Shown piece by piece: positions 46,513-59,780 of a DNA stretch of 64,000 bases. Made by a program: the position numbers and the translations under genes. The notes under the pieces are model-generated. The model was given only the letters and a program-made list of their open reading frames with translations. It did no database searches and was not told the DNA's origin. Position 1 is the first letter of the stretch, and each line of letters starts with the position of its first letter. This DNA is from Sordaria brevicollis (taxonomy: Eukaryota; Ascomycota; Sordariomycetes; Sordariales; Sordariaceae): NCBI GenBank assembly GCA_033439795.1, contig JAUTDP010000009.1:2480001-2544000 (forward strand), given 5' to 3'.

Positions 46513-49500
46513 AGGGATAAAAAGGGGGGTTTTGGGAATAGTTGTTTGGATAACAGCAGTTGAGCTTGCCCGCTTTAGCCTCGTTACTTTTAATGCATTT
46601 GGTTTTGGGTGAATCCTTTGTATCGTGAGCCAGTCATTTTGCCTTGAGCTTGTTTCCTGTCCCTTCCTTTCTTCCGACTCTTGCGCATATGTCGATAACA
46701 AGATTCCATGGAGAAGGACAAGAGGAAGGCTGGATCTTCTAGTATGCCGCTGATGTTGAGTCGCATCAGTTTACTTAACTACGTTTGAAAACCAACCTCA
46801 CCCCAAAGAGGAGAGAGAAAGTATGTGTTCAACAGCAGCTTTGATGAGCAACTAGGTAGCTCCAACCAAGTTTGATACCCTAGATATGATTAAATTTGTC
46901 TTTACAAAATCATCCAGGTATGTCCATATCAAGCTTGAAAATGCATCGGCTCAATGTTCACACCTCTTCGTTTCACTTTCCGTTCAAATAGATTACTCTC
47001 TTTCTGCAAGAGAGTAAATGGGTGTTGCGCTTGCCCAGCCCTACCTTGTACCCTCGGTGACTTTGCCGACGTCCATCGACGAAGGCCACACCTACCTACT
47101 AAGCTATATAAGTTCCCCTTCTCATATACAGTCACGCACATACTACTAACAAGTCAGAAATATCAACACTACAACGTTCCAGGTAGCTCCCCGCGTTGCC
47201 AGGCAGCCTCGAAATGCTTCGCTGAACGTCTCTTTACGTTATCGTGATGATATTGCCCACGGAGCTGGTAACAGCTACCCTGGTAGTATCCTCCGCTGCC
47301 ATTCTCGGGTCGGGCTCGGATCGAGCTCGGGGCCATCCCCATGTACTTCAGGAAGTTAAGGGTAGCTGGCGGCGGCAGGTCTGATACACGGGTAACTTAC
47401 CCGGTACTATTATTTCCGGCTTTGGTGACACCCGGATGTTCTTGATCTAAGGAAGCGTAGGCGGGATGTGACGGAAGAAATGAAGAAGTAGAAAACCGAA
47501 CGACGGGAGCTAGTAAATGCCGGCACTTCTCTAGCTCCAGTTTGAATAGCTCGACCGGAGGACCGGAGGTGGTGAACGTCGGCTGAGCTGAGCTTTCAGT
47601 GTTCGAAAGCGCCCAAGCGAGCACCGCTGCACGTAGATGGAAGGCTTTGGAAGGGTGACTCAAGCTCTAGCTGGCTTCCCTCGTATTTCGTATATGATGG
47701 CATGGAGTCAGCTGACTTACAGAGTGTCTTTCTGGCTTGTGATGTTTGAGTTTAGTTAGAATCATAGAGGTATTGATGTTCTCGAACAGAAACTTGGAAG
47801 GATTCGATATTGCCTCAGGAGGAACAACGTCTCGGGTTGCCTAACTTTTGAACGCCCACAGGGCCTTTACAAGCTGGATTTGTTTTCAAACCTGCCGGTA
47901 TGATATCCGAGATGGAGGTCATTGATGTCGAGGCAGCCCGGTACATGTACCGCGCGGTACCTCCGTGGCTCCAGTGGAAGTAAAAGTGCAACCGATAGAA
48001 AAGTTATCGAAGACGCTTCCATGCATTGCAACTCTGCTTCCTGCAATGTCATCCGACTAAGCGGGGCTGCGCGAAGCATGATGATGCAACGACAAGCTCC
48101 AGCTGATGGGCCCGCTGGGGGCGCGCAAGATTGAAACTGCAAGGTAGGTAAGGTACCGTACTGTACTGTGCATCCTGCGGTAGCGTGATAGCGGGTTTCC
48201 ACGCGGATTGTGCAGGTGCCATGTTACTGTACTACCGCTAAGAAGAAGCTGTGCAGTAGCCGATCGAGACCAAAGATGTGGTGAACGGAATGGAGGTACC
48301 TAAAGGTATTGATCAAGATGATAAGTACCGCAAGGAAGTGGGTGTCCACTAGTACCCTCGGAACAACAAGAATGAAATCGGCTGAAGAAAAAGGACAAAC
48401 TGACCTCAGGTTTCGAGAATCCGAGTTTCGTTTCATTTCTTCGAAAACGTTTCAAAAGTTCCGCCGCGTATGTGTATCATCCCCTCAAACAATGTGCGAA
48501 CAGACAGAATGTAAGTTACATGTTGTTTCGTCGTTGTCGTCGAGAAGCAGGTCTGCCCAGAGGTTGCGAGAAGGCAGTATAGGTACTCGAGTCAAGTTGT
48601 GACAGGTTGTAACAGCCAGGATATACGATCCGTACTCATCATGCGAGAGATATACTTGGATCGGGGGGTGTCATGGATCTCAAGTCATGTGCCTGGAACT
48701 GTGCTTGTCACGAGTCTTCCGTGATCAGCTTGTGTCTTGACACATACAGTACCATGCTACTGTATATCTTGCCGAGCGTGCTGTACGACGGTTCGGAGTT
48801 TCCACCGTTGATAGGTAAGTGCAGGGTTCTGTTGATACCCAGGATGTTAACACTCTTCCAAGTTCAGTGCAAGTTCTCAGTCCTTTGTCGTCCAAGTAGA
48901 GCGTATATATGACATTCGGAGGCAATGCCTGGCTCACCTGGTGCCTGGCAAAGCCTCATGTAATAGATGTTACTTCCCTGGTTTTGGTGATGCGCTTCCA
49001 AACCTTTGGTTGCTGCCCATGTCCTGGGCTGTCATCACCAGGTGCTCCACCCCGGCGGCAGAACGAAACATTCTAGAACTGAACGTCGAAATGTTACCTC
49101 TGAAGGAGGACGAGCGAATGAATCGCGACAATCCAAAGGATGAGAAAGCTGGACTCTTGAAATGGGACGAGGACCATGTTGAGGACCATGTTGAGGAAAG
49201 AGTGTGGTTTCGGACTGTTTTGATCCTCGAGATATCGTTCTGGTCGACTCGGAAGATTCTTGCCAAACCAGGTGCCAACCCGAGCTTTCACTTCAAACGG
49301 CTCGATGATAGCTGTTGTCGGCGTTACCTCTAGCAATGGACGAGATTTCTCTGAGTGGACGACGAAGGAAGAGGGGGCCGTGGACTCACCTGGTTGTAGC
49401 TGCCGCTTTTGCCATGTTGGAGATGCAGTCTTTGCAGGTGCTATCACTGCACATCCCCTCCAGTGCCGTCTAACCCTTGAGGTTGAAGGCTCCGCAATAT

Positions 49501-52223
49501 GTAACCCTGGACCAATTCCCGTCCACATCGTTCGCGGGAACCCTTGACCCCACAAATCCACTGCCTGTCGAGGAAGGATCCACCCCTCTTTTGCTCCAGC
49601 TTCAGGCAAGAACAGTGGAAACTGGAAAGTGCCAAAGTGCTTGCAGCTTCTTCTTCTCGGTTGCCGCTCGCCGTTTGCACCACTGCCTCTGCACTGCATC
49701 AACTTGAAAAGTCAAAATCTTCCGACCTTGCACCACCCACTCGGATGGAAACTTCTGCCTCAGCTTCTTTGATCAAACTCAAAGTCAACTCCGTTCCAAA
49801 ACAACATTCAAGAGGGGATGTCATTGACGTCCATGATACCTGAGATCTTCATACGTACTTCAATCCGCCCAAAGCTCTGAGGATTGGCTTGACCTCACCC
49901 CTAGGCCCCGGGGCCAATGCTCCTCTTGTTTGTGTCGACAATGACATGGAAGGAATGGAACAGCATTGACGAGCAAGGGAAGCTCAAGGTCCCAGAGGTC
50001 CCAGCTACCCCCAGCTCCGGTTGCTCCATCCAGCTCCATCAACTCCATTCAGAACCCGGCGTCCAATCATCGCCAATTGTCCCTCCCGATTGACCGATTC
50101 CCTTTCTGGCAATCTTTCTGACAGACACCCCAAGGAAACCCCCCTCCACGTCCCTCGACCGACCGGGACTCTGTCCATCCGACGCTCAATCGAGTCAAGC
50201 AACTCGAGACAGACATGCCCCCAGCCATCATTGACTGATACAGGCCATTCCTCACCCAGCGAGTTCCAGCGACATCACTCCGTCACTTTTCCAGCGCATA
50301 TCGCATATCAGCGCCATACATAGCCACTGCTGCGGCCATGTGCTTTCATGGCGGCCAACCTGGAGGGAACACTCTGCGACATCCAGTCGGCAAGTTGACT
50401 ATCAGTCACGACATCAACAGCTCCGCTGTGGGCTGGAAAATGGGCTATAGTGACTGAGTCAGCGCAAGCCCCTCGTACCTACACTATCTCAGGCAACTCA
50501 AGGTACGTAGAGTGTGGTAGCATCGATTTTGCTACGAGCTCACGTTTAGTCGGCCAGGGAGTCACTTGCTGGCTGAGATTCGGATGCTTGGATCTACCTG
50601 CCATGTACCGTCTCGCGAGCCTTTCAGCCCGTTCTGGCCGCTGGAAAAATCAGGGACTGTCGAGCCAGTTGAACCAGTCCTGACACGGCATTTGAACGCT
50701 CAGCCAGGCACCCGTGGCACCAAGGCAGCTTCAAGTCGCTAGGAAACGCCGGATGCCCATCGACGGCAACATTGCCAACATGGGCTGGAGGTCACAAACA
50801 GGAGGTTCGCCATGGTGGTTCAAGTCCCCCAACTGGTCAAAGCAACACCCATGAAAGGCCCCACTCCAGCTCGAAGCCTTCCAAAGCTCATTGGTCCCCT
50901 TTGTCCCCCGTCTAGTCGAGCAAGTGCCCGCTGACGCTTTCTTCTGTCCCCCTCTCTTCCCCCTTGCCCCTGGTTTCCCTGACGACATGCCAAAGCTGGC
51001 ACTCCCATGTCCTTTCGACTCTGTGGCTATCACGCTTATCGTTGCAGCATTTGGAGCGTTACTACACTCGGATAATCCACTGGAAATAACAAAAGTGTAG
51101 ACCCGTTGAGGATGCCTGGTTCATATCGAGATGACCCTTTGATGGCGGTTCCGCTCCGGCACACTTTGACAGTATAACAATAACAACGGAGCGAGGCGCC
51201 CGTTGGCTGTCCTGGCTTTCTCAGTTGCCAACTGGTGGGCGTCGGATTTGGGGTAGAGGTATCGGTGAGGTCGGTAGCTGGCGGTATAGCGTTTGGTGAG
51301 AACGAGGCCAAGTACTACCGCAGCTACAGTACCGTGGGTACTTACACGACCGTTTCCTGATAGGAAGTCCTCGTCCAGGTGCTCCATTGTTCTCTCTTGT
51401 TGCCCCGTCTCCCCGTTTCCTCCGTATGAGACCCTCTCTCGATTACTAAGTCAGGATACTGTCGACAGCTTTGCGGTAGCGACAAGTTCCAAAAGAGAAG
51501 TTAGAATGGGATGTGGGCTGCTTCCGGTCAAACCTATACAAGTACCCGTCAGTGCTTCTTCCTTGTTGCCCCCATTGGCCTCTCAGCATCTCTAGCATCC
51601 CATATCAGACTTCGTCTCTCATACACGCATACCCTTACCTGAGCAAACTTTGGAGCTCCAGATATCTACCTCCTGGTCCCTTTTTCGCACACCCCCCATC
51701 CCTTCAATCCACGCTGCATGTCAGGATTGAGTCGTTTCCATACCCTTTCCATACCGGACCTGAGTTTCTCTCCTCGTTATATGGACGGCGGCTGTTGCTA
51801 GCCCCCAATCCCGTGCCCATCCATTCGAGTTGATCCCGCTTTGCCCTGCTTTGGTTTCATTCCTTTATTGTTAAAGGCTCTTACAACCACCGCCACCATA
51901 ACACCTCACCGTCTCCCACCTTTTCCTCGAACATCTTCTTGTTACACACCTACAACGACCCATAGCTTCGATCGTTTTGCTCCCATAATCAATATTTGAG
52001 AGCAATCCATTCAGATCACCGTTGATTTCGTGGCCAACGACTTGCGAAAAGAGAGTCGCATAATAGACTCCGAATTCAAAACGCCGATTGAGTAGCATTA
52101 CTACAATACGATACGATACACCGCGATACATACGTATAAGTCTTATCAGCAGTTATCGCTCTTCTATCCGACCTCAACGACACTCTCGACGACATCGTAT
52201 GGTGGGGTATCACGGTATTCAAT
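46513..52223. other. 5.7 kb gene-free stretch
   Basis: No supported gene. The longest frame, minus strand 49702-49094 (202 residues), shows no domain and no clean intron structure; a plus-strand frame at 48941-49333 overlaps it. A short tandem GAGGACCATGTT repeat lies near 49170-49196. Base composition is ordinary and not RIP-mutated, so this is normal intergenic DNA, an unrecognised non-coding RNA locus, or fast-evolving small genes I cannot see. Confidence 0.5.
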
Positions 52224-53830
52224 ATGCCGCCTAGGACATCCCTAACCTCTTCGTTCTCAATCACCGACGCCAATAATGAGGTTGTCTGTCCGTTGCGCAA
52301 CCAAGATGGCTCAAGTTGTCGCAAGCGCTGCATAGGTGTAAGTTGATCACATTCAGTACATCCTGGCTTACACCGCCTACACCGCTGTCAATCAAATCAC
52401 CAGCCATTACCTGCAGCCCTTTCGGTCACGATTATTGCACCTGTCATGGCATGAATAGGATCAGCTGATGTGGATGTTATGATCTTTAGGAAAAAAGATA
52501 TCGCTCCATGCAGGAGCACATTCGTCGAGCGCACCCAGAGCATTACATCTCCAAGCTCCCTGCTACTGAGGAAAGCTTCTTGCTCATGATCAAGACACAA
52601 CCAAACGAACGACCTCAAACCCAGCCAACCTCTGGACCTTCCACGCATGCAGGTCAGGCTAAAGGAATTTCGCATGCATACAACAGAGATGGCTCGAGTG
52701 CTCCAGGGACGCCTCGAAATGGTGAAGAGCAGTATACAGGAGCTGCACTGCTCCCTGCTGCAGCCGCCCTTGCACAGCTACACAACCACAAGATGGACCA
52801 AGGCTGGGAGTCAGATAATGTAAGTTTGATGATTTGGGTTTCACTTTTGGCAGCGGGTTCTCTCCTTTCGAGTCATTTTGCACTCTGCTAAACGGTTTCT
52901 TGTCCACAGGACTGGCATTCGGATCACGAAGGGAAGAGACGACCGAGGTCATCGATTGAGTTGCCCCCGATACACCTTTCGAATGCCGATGTGACGAGCG
53001 CGCCATACTCTGGGTATGACTCAGGGAGACCAAGAGAAATTTTACCTTCGATTTTATCAAACTCGCCCCCTGGCCGATCATCAACCCTTCCGCCACTGCA
53101 TCGATCATTGGGCCCCACCCGCACTCGGAGGCAGTCGATTTCGAAGCGAAGTCAACAAGGAAAGAGGTCCAAAGGCGCTACATCGGAATGGCTTCGTCGG
53201 CTACAGAATGATAGCCAGCATGAACTTCTGCGACCTGGAGGTGGTGACAGGAAAGCTTTGTCTGCCGAGCCTTCGGCCGACTTTGGGAAGCGCTGGGAGG
53301 ACCTGATCGATGCAGCCACTTCAGCAACGGAAGACATAGACGAGGACAGGACACCAGTGAGTTCGCAAGGCCCTTCGAGATTCAATCCATATCTGACCAG
53401 TCAGATTCCTCGTTCACCCGTATCGATCCATCGATCATCTTTGCCTCCCCTTCAGCAGCAGCACCACAACTATACAAGCTATCAGGCATCCCCGCTACAG
53501 CAGGCGCTCACACCACCATCATACGCGCCTGAGGCTACCGATGCCTTCCCATCGGTTGAAAGTGGTGAGAGCGGGGAGAACTTCCATATCGGAGCTCGGG
53601 GATTATCAGACTCGTCGCCAAGCTACTCATCGCAGAATACGCAGATCTACTGCGCTGCGTGTCGGGAAGTATCTTTGCTTCGGGAGTCATACGCGTGCAC
53701 CGAATGCATATGCGGCTTGTGTCGGGCATGCGTTGATGTCTTGATGCTTGAACAAGGTGCCCGTCGGAAGTGTCCGAATTGCGCTACGATAGGGGGCCGC
53801 TTTAAGCCGTTCCAGCTAGATATCAGGTAA
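52224..53830 (+). CDS. Fungal protein with N-terminal C2H2-like and C-terminal RING-like zinc motifs
   Basis: Three exons (52224-52337, 52490-52819 and 52910-53830) give 454 residues, all joined in phase 0. The N-terminus has a C2H2-like finger across the first junction (Cys22, Cys32, His48, His53, with QEHIRRAHPEHYISKLPATE), followed by EESFLLMI. The middle is Ser/Pro/Gln-rich with ALAQLHNHKMDQGWESDNDW and a conserved-looking GKRWEDLIDAATSATED helix. The C-terminus (395-454) has a Cys-rich module: C396-C399, C411-C414, C416, C419, C422 and C436-C439, ending KCPNC...FKPFQLDIR. This resembles a truncated RING or zinc-ribbon and could bind E2 enzymes or nucleic acid. I recognise the layout as a conserved filamentous-fungal hypothetical protein but cannot assign a function. 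It is probably nuclear. Confidence 0.82.
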
Positions 53831-56800
53831 AGGCATTCGAACACTCTTAGTTGGCGACACCAGACCCGAGAGTCGCAATCCAATCTTCGGGCCACTTCTA
53901 GGATCACACACAAGCTCGGCATCATGCGAGGAAGCTTTCATATGCTTGCCTGGCACCACTTTTCAATGGATTACTTTCATACGGATATTTTATAACGGTA
54001 AGGGGTTTTGACGTTCAAATTCATCATTCGGGACAGAAGTATTCATTTTACTTCTTAGCGCAGCAGCGTATGATGGCGGCACCGCCGGACGCTCCCACAG
54101 TCGATCACTTCACTTCCTCACACTTTCTCTCAGGATACCCATCGGACATTCCGTTCCGCTCACAGCCTTGCATACATCATCACCTCGGGGCTTTTCTCAT
54201 CACCACGCATTCACCACATGGAGTAACAGGGGGGACGCTTTCTAGGAGTTTCCTGGGGTGTGGTTCGGTTAATAGGCGCGTCTTTCGTCATGCTGCTTTT
54301 GTTCTTCATTCATGCTTTCATCATGGTCGGACTTTCTTTGCATTCGGTTTGCTCTGGAGTTATCTCTTTTTTTTTTCTGGCGGTGGTACAGGACAACCAA
54401 GTTTGAAAGCTATTTAGCATGAGTACCGACTGCGGTTGGGTCTAAATGGGATTATTATATCGGGTCTGTCATTCATGTCTCCTAGATCAAGGAGAGACGA
54501 TTGGCAAGGGCTAGTACATTCGGGGTTCTGGCGGGCAAGGGTGATCTTCTGCCTTTTAATGCTTTTGATGACTCTCTGCTTTTGTTTCTTTGTAGGTTAT
54601 GGAAACAAATATCACCTGGTTGGCTTCGTTTTGTTTACTGGTGTTCACTTAACCTCCTCAATGCAAAGCTATGTGCGGAATATCATGGTATATTAGATTA
54701 TCCAATCTTTCAAGTCTGGAACTTACGCTTCTTGCCGAGACTCAATTTCGAATCATATTTCCTGGCAAATTTTCGTTTCCCATTCCACTTGGGGTCAAGC
54801 TAAGTACAGTCCTTTGTCACTCCGAGATACGGATGGTGGTGATGCTCCTTCCGTCACTTAGGTCGCTCAGTTCAAAGAAACCAGAAGCGCCTGATTTCAT
54901 TGCTTTGTGTACCGGGCCCAGGAGCAGCACTCAGTGAACGAAAGGAAGGGGTTCATTTTATAACTCCATGTCGTTGAAGGAAAGGCTCAAATATCTTGGT
55001 ATCATGTACCGACCCTCGAGCCCCCAAAATGCTCCTTGGGGTACATAAGCTAGACCACTCGCACCTTCCTTTCGAGGAACTCATGGGCTTCCATATGGGT
55101 TGCAGGTGTAGCGGCTCGTACCACGGCCTTTACTTCCACTTGTAGCTTCGGGAGCCCATGGGTTCACTCCTCAGATCGAACAGGTAACTATTCTTTCCGC
55201 TCTTTCCCGCCTCACCGTCCTTCCCCATTCTCCTTTTTTTCCTTTTGCCAGCTCATGAATCGGACTGCTCATTCGTCCTCTATATGTTTTTGCTCGGCGG
55301 CTTCTTGAACAAAGCTGCTGTTGGCTGCTTCTTTTTTTGTTCGCCGTTTTCTCGAGGACAAAGGGCTCGCGTTTCCAGAAGTTATGCTCCAGCTGTTCCT
55401 CCTTCCGTGAGATGATCTTTTTGTTACGTCCAGGATGGGTGAGGAGTCAATAGGAAGGAACGATGCAGTTTGGGAAGGAGTCTGGAACACCACCATACTC
55501 GCTGTATTCCCCAGATCTCCTCCCATAATTCTAGTTGAGGCTCTTGATCTTCCGGCCGAAAAGTCACAAAGCCGCAGGTATTGAACTTCCTCTTTCACTT
55601 CATCACGAAGACCCTGATGATTTACAGTCAACATACTTAAGCGCTCACATTATCAAGTTTCCATCAATTGAAGGCCTGCCCGCAAGTTTTCGAAGCACAG
55701 CCTCAGACAAAATACTGACCTAACGTCTTACCTCCAACAGATCCAGCGTAAAAAAAAGAAGAATCGAAGCACGCCATTCTGTTTCCTCAACCAGTATAAT
55801 CTGCCGGTCAGTACCATGCAAGAAATCCGGGGCAGACGGACCTTCCCGCAATCTGGATGAATTCCATTCAATTTACCCTTGGCGAGACCAGAACTTTTCG
55901 GACCGCGTTGATATTCGTGAACCGAATGCAATATAGTTTATCAGTGTAACCCGTCGGTTGACTCTTCGTTCTCTTTCTTACACTCTTCTCGGGAGAATTT
56001 TATCTTCGTCAATCGGTTCGTGCCGTGTTACCTACCATCCGGGCATACCACGTTTTTCACCACTGCTACACGCAAGTGGAATCCAGGTCTCGACACCGTC
56101 ACTCTCTTTGCTGAGTCTCTTATGGAGCACAAATGTGTCTTCCCGAGGAATTTTATTATCGTTGCCAGTTTGCTTGCAAAGGACACTATATACTCTCAAG
56201 ATCCGTCATCCCGGCTGCAGAGCGTATTCGGACTTGCCTCTCGGTCGTTCGGGACCCGAAAGAATAGATCTACCGAACTTCTACTTTTTCTTTCAACACT
56301 CTAGACCCATTCCCCCGGTCGCGTCGTCAGCTCAGCCAATTTAGCCTGACAGACATTGTTGACTGCCGTCTGCAAGGCACGACGCACTTTCCGCTGCGAC
56401 GCTAAAATGTGAGCAAGTGTCCATTGCAGAAGCTATTCCGGGGTCTGTCACGGTCAAGACAGATCAAGCTTTGCAATCTAGCCTTGGCTATTCCATATGG
56501 CATGGAGCATGTCGCAGAAGGGAACCATGACCATAGCGAGATAATTTTCAGCCTAACCTGCGAGGTAGGCGGGGTCTCTTCTTTCGGAACTGGAATGTTT
56601 CGCTGTTCCTATCCGTGGGTGTATCCTGGTACAAAAAAGCCTCCTGAGCTCGTCCCGAACGGAAGTCAAGGTGGAAGAATTGATTCTTTCACTTACACCC
56701 GGACATCATTCCACTTGTCACTTCATTGCTTACCCCCTCTCGAGGCTTCGACATATTCTCTCCCAATACTGCAACGACTTCAAACACGTTCTCACGACTC

Positions 56801-57824
56801 TCCTCATCCTGTATCGTAGGGGACCACTTACTCGCACAACATCACCCACGTTGCCAAATCCCCTTTCCTTCGAAGCTTATTCAAACTTGGATCCGCTGTT
56901 GCACCACCATGCGTTGGTGATAAACATCAGCCTTGCTAATGCAGGCACCCGAATCGGAACAAGGGGGACTTTAACTAGGACAAGTCGTGTTGGGACAACA
57001 ACTGGAAGCGCCGTCACCCGTTACACGCCCTTCGTATTTGGCCCGACTAGCTTCCTTCGAGAATACCGCATTGCTGGGCTTCTATTCCACTCTTGTGTAT
57101 CCCGAGGGTCGCAGCTCCACTTCCTTGTCTTGACCGATCCAAGTTCTTGGATAGGGAGGGGGATTGTCCTTGAGACGATAATAGGGTGGCTATTTCCCCT
57201 ACTTTCCAGGGAAGAAGAGCTTCGTTCTTTTGAAATACTCAGAAAATTTGAATATCATCAGTCGACTATCTCAGAATCAGCGTCACCATCTGAAGATTCT
57301 CACCGTCTGAACAACCCTGAGACAGTTTCCGGTTACTGTTCGATACCCAACGAGGATCAACTGTACTCGAGCACTCGTCGTGGCGTATTAGAGCTTCCGA
57401 CAACCAAAAAGACGGGATATCTTTAACCATCAGCAACAGCTCCTTCATCCATCTTTTTCCGATCATCGCCCGGTGCAAGAAACCTTCCAGTGTGTGCCTA
57501 GTTAGCTGGCCGCCAAATCCGCCTGAGAGATTCAAGACAATACTGCAAGCTCCCGAAACCGAACAAAAGTTGCGGTCAATAACCATTCCCGCAAAAACGG
57601 CTATTTCCCGTGGTAGAGATCCCAAACTCGGCCAACTGACGTGGCAAAGACCGTTTGTTCACGGCTTCTTATTTTCTTCGCTTGACCCGGAGACTGATAT
57701 CATCGGTCTTCGTCGAACTACCACAGCCACTGTCAAATTTTGGATACTAAGAAGTACCACGGCTTGACTCTTCAGCTTCTAAGCTTTTCAAAAGACCACG
57801 AAGATCGGTAGAAAGGACGACAAA
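53831..57824. other. 4 kb gene-free stretch
   Basis: No supported gene. Frames at 54070-54417 and 56671-57426 (251 residues) and others on both strands lack recognisable domains, and their residues look like random translation. It should include the 3' end of the zinc-finger gene and the upstream region of the next one. Confidence 0.5.
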
Positions 57825-59037
57825 ATGGCCAAAGGAATCTTTTTCATGTCGTGGGAGCTTTGGCAGCAGATGACTTTTGTAAGTCCAAAACACTCACCAT
57901 AACCGCAACCACCTTCCTCTCAACCGCATTCGCGTCCTCAAAAAGGTGCTAGTTCACTAACGTCCCACCCTGCCCAAGGCACTCGCCGTAGCAATAGCAG
58001 CCGTCTTCGCTGCCGGCCTAGTCAAGCTATGGTGGACGAACCGAATCCTACGACGACAGGAGATCCTAGACGAAGAAAAGAAGGCGCGGATCGATGACAT
58101 GCGCAGCAGTGGGATCCGACCTAACTCGTCCAAGCGCGCAGCAGCCAGCAGCATTCCCTTTGGTGTTCGTGCGATCCAGAGCGGCGTCCAAGTTGATGGT
58201 ATATGGATCTCGAGACCGGCTACTCCCACCGAGACGACGAAACTTACCTCGGAGAAGACGAAGATGGCGTCGGTGACAGTGACGACGTCACAGAGACTTA
58301 CAGATTCCGAGTCGTTTGAGAGTAACTCATCTGGCGCAATTCCCACACCTGTTTCGCGAGAACAGAGGCATTATTATGCCCCGCATCGTCAACAACATGG
58401 GTTGCGAACCCCGACTCCTAATGCTTTGAATGAAGATACTCTTCGACGACTTGAGGGTGGTCAAGACGGAGGTGTTCAACCGCAAAGGCAGACACCAGTC
58501 TATGGCATTTACGTGCCAACTACTTCCTCCTCCCGCCCTCAACAAAGGGGCAATCAGCCAGGTACCGGCTCTTCAGAATCAGGCGACTCCTCTGCTGATT
58601 CTTCTGCTGCCCAGCACCAGCAACGGTTTGCAAGAAGCGGGAGTGGGAGATCGTATGGTAGCTCGTCCAGCGGAGGCGGAGGAGGCGGAGGGTCCAGGGA
58701 AGGAGGAAGACTTTATGCTCCTCCTTCTCAAGGGCTATATCAACAGCAACAGCAGCATCAGGGACATGCAGAGCCCACAATGGTTCCTGCCCCTGAGCCG
58801 ACTTTCGGACCTGGAGATTTGCATTATGCTCCCAACAACAGGTCTATTGCTGCTCGGAGAGTCAATGATGGGTTCGAGGTCCAACCAGTTGGAAGGCTTG
58901 GGACACCGGGTATGAACGAGCCTGGTAGAGTGAATCGGTATCATTTCGATGGTGAGGAAGGGCGGGAGGATGGTGATGAGGAAAGGGAAAGTGGCCCGGC
59001 TTGGGATAGGAGCGGGCCTGGGTATGGACGGAGGTAG
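57825..59037 (+). CDS. Single-pass membrane protein with Gly/Ser/Gln-rich disordered tail
   Basis: Two exons, 57825-57878 and 57979-59037, give 370 residues. The intron has a GTAAGT donor, a CTAAC-type branch (CACTAACG) and a CCCAAG acceptor, and joins in phase 0. The first 18 residues (MAKGIFFMSWELWQQMTF) lead into one membrane helix at about 19-37 (ALAVAIAAVFAAGLVKLWW). A charged helix follows (RILRRQEILDEEKKARIDDM), then IPFGVRAIQSGVQVDGIWIS, the one well-ordered patch in the tail. The remaining 250 residues are Ser, Gly, Gln and Pro-rich, with a GGGGGGGS stretch and a Glu/Gly-rich end. No orthologue is recognised. A short-N, long-C topology with the tail in the cytosol is inferred from the positive residues after the helix. 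Confidence 0.8.
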
Positions 59038-59780
59038 TGGGCGATCAGGGCGTCGAATGGGCCATTCTGCGTTGTCTATAGACTAGATGTCCTCCAGCTT
59101 TGTTCGGAAGATGAGGAGCGGTTGTGTTATTTCTGGTGATGGGTGATATGGGCTGGACACCGCTGTAAACAACCCGAGGGGGAGTTGTCTTCTCTTCTTT
59201 TGGATAGGATCTTTTCATGAACATTCTTTAAAGTCGACGAAGAGGGGGTTGGACTTTTGAGAAGTCTGAGAAAGTCGAGCCGTCAAGAAGAAGGATTTGT
59301 TTGTATGGTATGGTGTAAATATCGTCAAATACAAAAGAGTTCAAGCTTCCACTTGTGATATGTATGAGGACTCCCGTCGGGATCATGATGGGGAGTGTGA
59401 AATTGGAGTGACTTCACAAACCCCCAGGGGTGAGGGCTGGAGAGAAGACTCCATACACTAGTGGAACCCGTCCCGCTGTCTCCACTGAATCTAGGCATCG
59501 GGCGGGGCCCAAATTCTAGCACCCCGCTTGCTGGGCTGAATTGGTCATCCGGGTCACATGTTAGCGTGTCGCTCTTCCCCAATTTATCGAACGCGGATCG
59601 CGCTCTTGCCTGATGTTTTCGCCTCTTGGTCAACATTCCGCGTATCTTTAGCTCCGTCCAGTTGTGGTTCGAATTTTCCTGTGCCCTTTTTTTCGCCTTG
59701 CTCTCTTGTGACCATCTCCGAACCCGTCATACCACTTTTACACACCATCGGTCTCAACAATCTGCGCATCGAATCTCACG
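59038..59780. other. Intergenic stretch; promoter of the Rad51 gene
   Basis: No gene is supported in 743 bp. The final 100 bp before the start codon is a C/T-rich leader. Confidence 0.6.

Noticed and set aside
49094..49702. 202-residue minus-strand frame
   Set aside because: No domain, no convincing start context, overlaps other frames of similar length, and the splice-like GTGAGT near 49394 does not lead to a consistent second exon.
56671..57426. 251-residue plus-strand frame
   Set aside because: Residue composition and lack of conserved motifs look like chance translation; no neighbour or splice structure supports it.
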